This document shows, piece after piece, positions 17,844 through 22,506 of a DNA stretch of 22,506 nucleotides (positions are counted from its first letter, which is position 1; every line of letters begins with the position of its first letter). Source of the stretch: G020348385 sp964580235 (lineage in GTDB: Bacteria; Acidobacteriota; Aminicenantia; Aminicenantales; Aminicenantaceae). The position numbers were made by a program, and so were the translations under genes. Where the stretch lies: NCBI GenBank assembly GCA_964580235.1, contig CAZOJY010000051.1, forward strand, positions 1 through 22,506, in the 5' to 3' direction. Under the pieces are notes generated by a model. The model did not search any database. It was not told the DNA's origin and worked only from the letters and a program-made list of their open reading frames with translations.

Positions 17844-19082
17844 CTAGTCTTTTTCCGCGACGATCCGGTGGTATTTTTTTTTGCCTGTCCGAAGCAGGAT
17901 TCCTTGGTCTGTCAAGTCTCTGGTGTTGACGGTCTGTTCTGGAGAATCGACCCGCTCATCATTGATGTACACACCGCCCTGCTTGATGAGCCGTTTTGCC
18001 TCTCCGCGGGATCCTGCCAATCCAGTTTCAGTCAAAAGATCGACAGGGTTGATTCCGGCTTTAAGGCGGCCATGGGAAATGGCGGTGGAAGGTATTCCTA
18101 TCAGGTTCCCCTTCATCGGACCAAAAGCCGCCTGGGCTGAAGTCCTGGCCTGTTCGGCTGCATCATGGCCGTGGGAGATTTTGGTCGCTTCATAGGCAAG
18201 GACCTGTTTGGCTTCGCGCAGTTCACTCCCCTGAAGCGATTCCAGCCGCCGGATTTCATTCAGGGGAAGGAAGGTAAAAAGCCTCAGGAATCGGCCTGCG
18301 TCACGGTCATCACAGTTAATCCAGTACTGGTAGAAGTCATACGGCTTAAATATTTCCCCATCCAGCCAAACAGCACCAGAAGCAGTCTTCCCCATCTTTG
18401 CTCCGGCGGCGGTCGTCAGGAGCGGGAAAGTCATGGCCTCGACCTTAACGCCCTCAACCCGGCGGATCAAATCCACGCCGGCCAGTATATTTCCCCACTG
18501 ATCATCGCCACCCATCTGGAGGGTGCAGCCATATTTCTGAAAGAGGACGAGATAATCATAAGCCTGAAGAAGCTGATAGTTGAACTCGATGAACGACAGC
18601 CCCTTTTCCATCCTCATCTTGTAAGCTTCAGCCGCCAGCATCCGGTTCACGCTGAAGTGTTTCCCGATGTCCCGCAAAAAATCGATATAATTAAGCGGCA
18701 GAAGCCAGTCCGCATTATCCAGGGCAAGTGATGATTTGCCGTCGAAATTCAGGTACTTATCCAATTGAGCGTGGATCTTTTTCCCGTAAGTGCGGATCGA
18801 TTCTTCGGTCAAGATCTGCCGCATTTCATCCCTGCCGCTGGGATCGCCTACCATTGTCGTTCCGCCGCCCACGATAGCGATGGGCCGGTGGCCTGCCCTC
18901 TGGAGATGCATCATTCCCATGATCGGAACCAGGCTGCCGGCATGGAGGCTTGTGGCGGTGCTGTCAAAGCCGATGTAGAAAGTGATTGTTTCACTGCCAA
19001 GATTATGGCGGATTGCTTCCTCGTCCGAGGCCTGCGCTATAAAGCCTCGTTCTTTAAGGACATCGAAGACATTTTCGCTCAT
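17844..19082 (-). CDS. tyrS: Tyrosyl-tRNA synthetase
   Basis: This class I synthetase charges tRNA-Tyr with tyrosine in the cytoplasm. The 412-residue length is typical of the bacterial enzyme. Signatures in order are YIGFDSTATSLHAGS (36-50), where HAGS stands for the HIGH motif; GDPSGR (79-84); the Tyr-binding region LQAYDYLVLF and QMGGDDQWGN (189-198); KMGKT (229-233) for KMSKS; and a C-terminal S4 RNA-binding domain from about 345 (GSRGEAKRLIKQGGVYINDERV). All key elements are present. The ATG lacks a strong ribosome site, but a promoter at 19121-19149 supports this start. It appears to be a single-gene unit, convergent with the sulfatase-like gene. Confidence 0.97.
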   Translation of the reverse strand: MSENVFDVLKERGFIAQASDEEAIRHNLGSETITFYIGFDSTATSLHAGSLVPIMGMMHLQRAGHRPIAIVGGGTTMVGDPSGRDEMRQILTEESIRTYGKKIHAQLDKYLNFDGKSSLALDNADWLLPLNYIDFLRDIGKHFSVNRMLAAEAYKMRMEKGLSFIEFNYQLLQAYDYLVLFQKYGCTLQMGGDDQWGNILAGVDLIRRVEGVKVEAMTFPLLTTAAGAKMGKTASGAVWLDGEIFKPYDFYQYWINCDDRDAGRFLRLFTFLPLNEIRRLESLQGSELREAKQVLAYEATKISHGHDAAEQARTSAQAAFGPMKGNLIGIPSTAISHGRLKAGINPVDLLTETGLAGSRGEAKRLIKQGGVYINDERVDSPEQTVNTRDLTDQGILLRTGKKKYHRIVAEKD

Positions 19083-19120
19083 TTCAACTTTCTTGGTGAT
19101 TCTGACGGATTAACCAATAG

Positions 19121-19149
19121 TTTATAGCACATTCCTGATATGAGCTCAA
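19121..19149 (-). promoter_or_regulatory. Promoter of tyrS
   Basis: On the minus strand TTGAGC (19144-19149) is followed after 17 nt by TATAAA (19121-19126). The start would fall near 19114, about 32 nt before the ATG. I see no room in this short leader for a T-box riboswitch. Confidence 0.55.
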
Positions 19150-19232
19150 CTCCCTTTGGCCGTATTAACTTTCAAAAATCTTTTTAATGAAACAATAATT
19201 AAAAAGCCAGTTGATAACGATGGGGCCATGAT

Positions 19233-19589
19233 TTAGGACGAAACCGGCTCGGTAATCTGATCCATTAATGCCATGGCACCATCGTTGGTAAAGCAGGCTG
19301 TCCCTATCGTGCAGTTACCAGCGGTCTTCTGACATTCTAATTCTTCAACGACCTCTATATCCTCGGCTATATTATTAAGCCGTTCGATCTGGGATATAAT
19401 CCCGCTCTTATCCTTTTTAGAAACTTTCGATGTCTCTAGATCTATTCTCAACTTTCTCAACCCCTTTATCACTTTCGTCTTTTCTCGCTGGAGGTCGATG
19501 CATTTTTTGCAAATGTCACTGGAAAAAGCCTTGAGGACAGCTAAAACCACATTGTAACCCCTAAGCCGGTTCTTAAAGTAATCAGACAT
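19233..19589 (-). CDS. Small Cys-rich protein with C-x6-C-x5-C tail motif, function unknown
   Basis: The product has 118 residues. The ATG is preceded by a strong GGAGGAG six bases upstream. Residues 20-85 are highly charged and probably helical or coiled-coil, with a CKKC pair (Cys27, Cys30). The tail carries CQKTAGNCTIGTACF (86-100), with Cys86, Cys93 and Cys99 spaced C-x6-C-x5-C, suggesting a metal or Fe-S site. Almost the same motif, CQKRAGNCTIGPGCF, is found in the shifted frame at the end of the MtrA-like gene just upstream, so the two genes share a C-terminal module and were probably one operon (22-bp gap). I do not recognise the family. A role connected with corrinoid methyl transfer is only contextual inference. 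Confidence 0.7.
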   Translation of the reverse strand: MSDYFKNRLRGYNVVLAVLKAFSSDICKKCIDLQREKTKVIKGLRKLRIDLETSKVSKKDKSGIISQIERLNNIAEDIEVVEELECQKTAGNCTIGTACFTNDGAMALMDQITEPVSS

Positions 19590-19610
19590 TATTTTCTCCT
19601 CCTCACAACT

Positions 19611-20028
19611 TTATGCTGAAGGTTCGGCAACCAGTTTTATGAAATCCGCTGCTGCTTTAACAAAACAACCGGGACCGATGGTGCAATTTCCCGCCCTCTT
19701 CTGGCAAGGCCCTCAGAGCACTGCCGGAGTTGTGTCCCTTCACTTCGTTTCCACAAAGGACCAAATACCGAATATTAGGGTTTGCCACAACGTTACAGAT
19801 AATCTTTTCTATTCCTATATTTTCCGTCTGCAATGTTCCAGATAGAGCCGCCCCAGTCTCAATGGCCACTTTCACTAACTTCTCAATATCTGAGGGAATA
19901 CTTTCAACTTCAGGTGGGGAAGTTCCGTAAGGTGCGTTTAATGTCACTATTACGGTTACTGGAGAGTAAAGGTTACCCCGCAAGTAACAGCCATCTTCAT
20001 CTCCTCCTTCACCTGAAAACTGGCCCAT
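19611..20028 (-). pseudogene. Frameshifted MtrA-like (methyltransferase subunit A, corrinoid-binding) gene
   Basis: The frame from 20028 down to a stop at 19657 encodes an MtrA-type domain: YLRGNLYSPVTVIVTL, LQTENIGIEKIICNVVANP, and NIRYLVLCGNEVKGHNSG. It matches tetrahydromethanopterin S-methyltransferase subunit A; the His of VKGH is probably the conserved cobalt-ligand position. After SALRAL the frame goes wrong. One base less in the GGG near 19710 would continue the protein as ...SALRPCQKRAGNCTIGPGCF... to a stop at 19611, directly before the Cys-rich gene. The 5' end is also doubtful: the ATG at 20028 has no ribosome site and aligns with a kinase remnant, whereas AGGAGG precedes an ATG at 19992-19994 in another frame. 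It is either a decayed gene or carries one or two sequencing errors. Confidence 0.7.
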
Positions 20029-20439
20029 CGTGATATACTGATTACCTTCTTCCTAGCCTAGGTAATACATCATGCATACATTTCCATGTGCTATTTTGCG
20101 AGCCTTTTTGAGCTTATTCCTGAACCTCTCGATGGTCTTCTTTTCTGATGCAACCTCAGGCCTGATAAGCTTTAAGGCGACTTCTTCCTTCACCTTTGTA
20201 TCATCAACCCTATAGACTCTACCCATTCCACCTCTGCCCTATTCCTCGATAATTTCATACCTATTGGCAAAGACAGAGCCTCTGGTTAGCTCTCGAACAG
20301 GATTTTCAAGTGTTTTTGTTACAGTAGGGATGTCGTCAGAGCGGATTAATTGAGTGCCGCAGTCACCGCAGAATTTTTGTGTATCGGGATTCTCAAAATT
20401 ACATTTGGGGTATTTAGTTGCCAGAGAATGTGATGTCAA
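20002..20439 (-). pseudogene. Decayed 5' fragment of a zinc-ribbon Ser/Thr kinase gene (minus copy)
   Basis: The frame begins with a zinc ribbon, YPKCNFENPDTQKFCGDCG, in which the first Cys has become Tyr. It continues TVTKTLENPVRELTRGSVFANRYEIIEE, the linker seen in the intact kinase of this window. An in-frame TAG at 20239 replaces the Leu of the usual E-L-G. Beyond it the same frame reads GRGGMGRVYRVDDTKV, EEVALKLIRPEVASEKK and IAHGNVCMMYYLG, then a second TAG, then EEGNQYITM. There the homology ends (no HRD or DFG) and the MtrA-like frame follows without a shift. It is a truncated, inactive remnant. The TTG at 20439 is only the ORF limit. Confidence 0.85.
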
Positions 20440-20693
20440 ACTGAGAACACTTCAGACTCTCAATTTTGTAAGAAATGTGCTAATCCCCACTTCCTGCCTC
20501 TGGAGAAGTCTGTGTCACAAAAATCTTAGAAGCACCTGTTAAAGAACTAACACGGGGAACTACATTCGCTAAAAGATACGAAATTATCCAGGAACTCGGA
20601 AAAAGGGGAATGGACAGAGTCTACCTTACATCGCTACAATCCGTGGACTCGAAAAGTGTGAAGAGGAAGCTGGCGGGATTGAAAAGCCAGTAA
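20428..20693 (+). pseudogene. Decayed 5' fragment of a second zinc-ribbon Ser/Thr kinase gene (plus copy)
   Basis: On the plus strand ATG is followed at once by TGA, then CQTENTSDSQFCKKCANP, a kinase-type zinc ribbon that has lost its first Cys. That frame stops at a TAG near 20509. A second frame carries on the homology with TKILEAPVKELTRGTTFAKRYEIIQELG and then KRGMDRVY, a damaged Gly loop (GKGGMGRVY expected). The homology ends there and the frame closes at 20691-20693. So it has a nonsense codon, a frameshift and a truncation. It begins at the same point as the minus-strand kinase remnant and points away from it. Confidence 0.8.
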
Positions 20694-20793
20694 TAAAAGG
20701 AATTTTTCAATTATCGACCCTGGGGCTTTCCAACAAATTCATAATTCAAATTGATAGCTACCCAAGGACATAAAGGAGGTTCTCCAATTTTTA

Positions 20794-20822
20794 TTGACGC
20801 AGAATCTTCCCTGTGCTATTAT
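20794..20822 (+). promoter_or_regulatory. Strong sigma70-type promoter of the RNA-binding protein gene
   Basis: TTGACG (20794-20799, five of six) is followed after exactly 17 nt by TATTAT (20817-20822, five of six). Transcription would start near 20829, giving a leader of about 126 nt before the ATG at 20956. Confidence 0.7.
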
Positions 20823-20829
20823 CATCTCT

Positions 20830-20926
20830 GTTGAAATTGAAAAGACCTGTTCATTGGTAAAAATAGGCTTAAATCCTAAGGGATGAGGGAAAATTTCAAC
20901 AAGAAAAGACTAAATCCCTCCCTTAT
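20830..20926 (+). promoter_or_regulatory. Structured 5' leader of the RNA-binding protein mRNA
   Basis: Two helices can be drawn. GTTGAAATT (20830-20838) pairs perfectly with AATTTCAAC (20892-20900). TAAGGGATGAGGG (20877-20889) pairs with CCCTCCCTTA (20916-20925) over ten pairs with a 3-nt bulge. The helices cross, so they either form a pseudoknot or exclude one another. The ribosome site AAGGA (about 20944) lies just downstream. A temperature- or autoregulated leader is plausible for an RRM protein, but this is inference. Confidence 0.5.
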
Positions 20927-20955
20927 GGAAACGCATACATAAAAAGGAAACCAGA

Positions 20956-21237
20956 ATGAATATTTACGTTGGCAATTTATTACGGGAGGCCACTGAAGAT
21001 GATTTGCGACAAGCTTTCGAAGAGTTCGGGCAGGTCGCTTCTGTTAAAATCATCACAGATAAGTACACCGGCGATTCGAGGGGATTCGGATTTGTAGAGA
21101 TGCCCAACCATCAAGAAGCTAAGTCCGCAATCTCCGGGCTTGATGGGAAGGACTTGAAAGGGCGCACTCTTAAGGTCAACGAAGCTCGCCCTCGTGACGA
21201 CCGCCGAGGTGGATTTGGAGGCAAAAGACGCTTCTGA
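20956..21237 (+). CDS. RRM-type small RNA-binding protein with Gly/Arg tail
   Basis: This 93-residue protein consists of one RNA-recognition motif and a short basic tail. RNP2 is IYVGNL (3-8) and RNP1 is RGFGFVEM (42-49), with the aromatic residues needed to stack on RNA. The tail RPRDDRRGGFGGKRRF is the glycine/arginine-rich end typical of bacterial and cyanobacterial Rbp proteins, which bind single-stranded RNA and are often cold-induced. The ATG has AAGGA about seven bases upstream. It has its own promoter and a long leader with potential structure. It stands alone between kinase remnants and the sigma-factor gene. Confidence 0.95.
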   Translation: MNIYVGNLLREATEDDLRQAFEEFGQVASVKIITDKYTGDSRGFGFVEMPNHQEAKSAISGLDGKDLKGRTLKVNEARPRDDRRGGFGGKRRF

Positions 21238-21506
21238 TAAGCGGCATTCGGATCTTCAAGACCATAATCACCTTTTGCATTAAAGTATATTTAGAGGGTG
21301 TGTGGTTTGCCCATTTATGCCTAAAAATTCGAAAAGACATCTATTGCTCCGATCAAAAGAAGGGAAAATTCTGCCTGAAAGATGCCTAATTTATTTTCGT
21401 GATTGTTCGCTAATGTCAGGGAGTTCGATTACCAGCCTCCCTTGATGTGGAGTGAGATCTAAGTGGAAGGAATGAAGAATAAAAAGATAAGAGAAATAAA
21501 ATAAAA
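21238..21506 (+). other. Intergenic region before the sigma-factor gene
   Basis: This 269-bp AT-rich gap contains a hairpin candidate, AGGGAG (21418-21423) with CTCCCT (21437-21442), lacking a T-run. I see no convincing promoter or coding frame. The ribosome site for the gene downstream is poor (GATAAGAGAAATAAAATAAAA). Confidence 0.5.
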
Positions 21507-22506
21507 ATGGAAAATGACAAAACTCATCAGTTCATCTTAAAAGGAAAGAAACAAGGGTATCTTTTTTTTGAAGGAGTAGAGAAATCCTTCCGAAATGCTT
21601 TGAATACTGGAGAGGGTTTCGATGGTTTTCTAAGCTCTGTGGATCAGCGTGGGATAAAAATACTCAATAAAAACAGAAAAATTCTTCCTAAAAAAGAAAA
21701 AAGCGGCTTTGTATCTTACAAGAATCTGGAAAAAACCAACGATCCTGTAAAGCTTTATTTTAAGGATATGGGTAATATCCCGCTCTTAAAACGGGAAGAA
21801 GAGCTTGCAATCGCTAGGGAAATTGAAAGAGGCGAAAAAACTACGATCAAGGCTATTTCCAAAACGCGATTAGTTCTTACAAAGGTTCTTTCATTAGAAG
21901 AAAAGATAAGAGAGAAGCCGGAAATTGTTGAGAAATTTTTTAACTTCAACAAGAATAATAACACAAAGGGAAACCTGGAAGAAAGAATATTAGAGGTTTC
22001 AGATAAAATCAAGAATATCAGAGAGATAAATTCCCGGCTGGAGAGCCTCCCTTCGAGAAATAAAAATGATTTCACCCGAAAGCGTCTCATAGTCAACTTG
22101 AGCCGTCTCATCAGAGAACTTAATCTCCGTGATAGATATAGAGAAATGATTATTGAGGATCTTAAGAATAAACTTAAAATTATAGACAAAATAAAAGAGA
22201 CAAAAGGAAAACTGAATAAATCGATTTCTCAAGGTGCCGTTGAAAAAGAAAAAGAGAAACTGAAAAGGAAAATTCGAGAAAACAACAAGCTTCTGAGGTT
22301 ATTTCGAAAAGAGATCGGACTTGATTCTCAGGGTTTAAGGAAAACTCTTTGTGCCATTTCTAAAGGAAAGAAAATCAGCGAAAAAGCGAAAAAAGAGCTT
22401 ATCACGGCTAACTTGAGATTAGTGATTTCCATTGCCAAGAAGTACAGCAATTACGGACTCCAGTTTCTTGATTTAATTCAGGAAGGAAACATGGGCCTAA
22501 TAACAG
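21507..22506 (+). CDS. rpoD: RNA polymerase sigma-70 factor (RpoD type), 5' part, cut by window end
   Basis: The frame opens at ATG 21507 and remains open to the last base, so about 333 N-terminal residues are visible. Residues 8-50 (ILKGKKQGYLFFEGVEKSF...DQRGIKIL) resemble region 1.1. NDPVKLYFKDMGNIPLLKRE, with EELAIAREIERGE after it, is region 1.2. A long Lys/Glu-rich non-conserved region follows, predicted helical. Then ITANLRLVISIAKKYSN and YGLQFLDLIQEGNMGLI mark regions 2.1-2.2, which bind core polymerase. Regions 2.3-4 lie beyond the window. Region 1.1 plus the non-conserved region point to a primary-type sigma factor rather than an ECF or general-stress type. The gene is strikingly rich in AAA and other AT-rich codons compared with the genes left of 19 kb. 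No strong ribosome site is visible. It could be the housekeeping gene or a second RpoD paralogue. Confidence 0.92.
   Translation, partial: MENDKTHQFILKGKKQGYLFFEGVEKSFRNALNTGEGFDGFLSSVDQRGIKILNKNRKILPKKEKSGFVSYKNLEKTNDPVKLYFKDMGNIPLLKREEELAIAREIERGEKTTIKAISKTRLVLTKVLSLEEKIREKPEIVEKFFNFNKNNNTKGNLEERILEVSDKIKNIREINSRLESLPSRNKNDFTRKRLIVNLSRLIRELNLRDRYREMIIEDLKNKLKIIDKIKETKGKLNKSISQGAVEKEKEKLKRKIRENNKLLRLFRKEIGLDSQGLRKTLCAISKGKKISEKAKKELITANLRLVISIAKKYSNYGLQFLDLIQEGNMGLIT

Noticed and set aside
19083..19232. T-box riboswitch upstream of tyrS
   Set aside because: The predicted leader is only about 32 nt, and I see no T-box consensus or specifier stem-loop.
20002..20439. Functional kinase made by amber read-through
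   Set aside because: The frame lacks the HRD and DFG parts of the kinase domain altogether, so read-through could not give an active kinase.

Overview
The window looks like a chromosomal segment from an uncultured, probably anaerobic Gram-negative bacterium. The closest match in style is Candidatus Aminicenantes or a related Acidobacteriota lineage. The reasons are a large zinc-ribbon/Ser-Thr kinase/TPR protein, Asp-box propeller and sulfatase-like exported proteins ending in an 'ALGYIK' motif, a C69 dipeptidase and an MtrA-like gene. This placement is inference; there is no rRNA to confirm it.

Positions 194-7574 (minus strand) form an apparent three-gene unit of exported proteins: an (alpha/alpha)6-barrel glycoside hydrolase, a sulfatase-superfamily protein and an Asp-box (sortilin/BNR) propeller protein. 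A good sigma70-type promoter lies just upstream of the hydrolase. Positions 7636-9237 hold a doubtful small plus-strand ORF, a small two-helix membrane protein and a DUF72 protein. Positions 9354-13799 (minus) carry the membrane Ser/Thr kinase with TPR tail and, upstream of it, a secreted C69 dipeptidase with its own promoter. Positions 13980-17805 (plus) carry a DUF2079 membrane protein and a lipoprotein of the sulfatase superfamily, a possible envelope-modification pair. Tyrosyl-tRNA synthetase (17844-19082, minus) converges on it. In both sulfatase-like proteins the position normally occupied by the formylglycine Cys/Ser reads as Thr.

From about 19.1 kb onward the sequence is visibly more AT-rich and its character changes. 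It contains a small Cys-rich protein gene, a frameshifted MtrA-like corrinoid-protein gene sharing a C-x6-C-x5-C tail motif with that neighbour, and two head-to-head decayed 5' fragments of zinc-ribbon kinases. Next come an RRM RNA-binding protein with a strong promoter and a long, foldable leader, and the start of an rpoD-type sigma factor cut by the window end. The sigma gene has no stop codon inside the window, so a simple closed-ORF search does not find it.

The most interesting items are the MtrA-like/Cys-motif gene pair, the head-to-head kinase remnants (one running in the same frame into MtrA across two amber codons), the RRM leader with two crossing helices, and the Thr-type sulfatase-like enzymes. 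No tRNA, rRNA, CRISPR array or insertion sequence was recognised.
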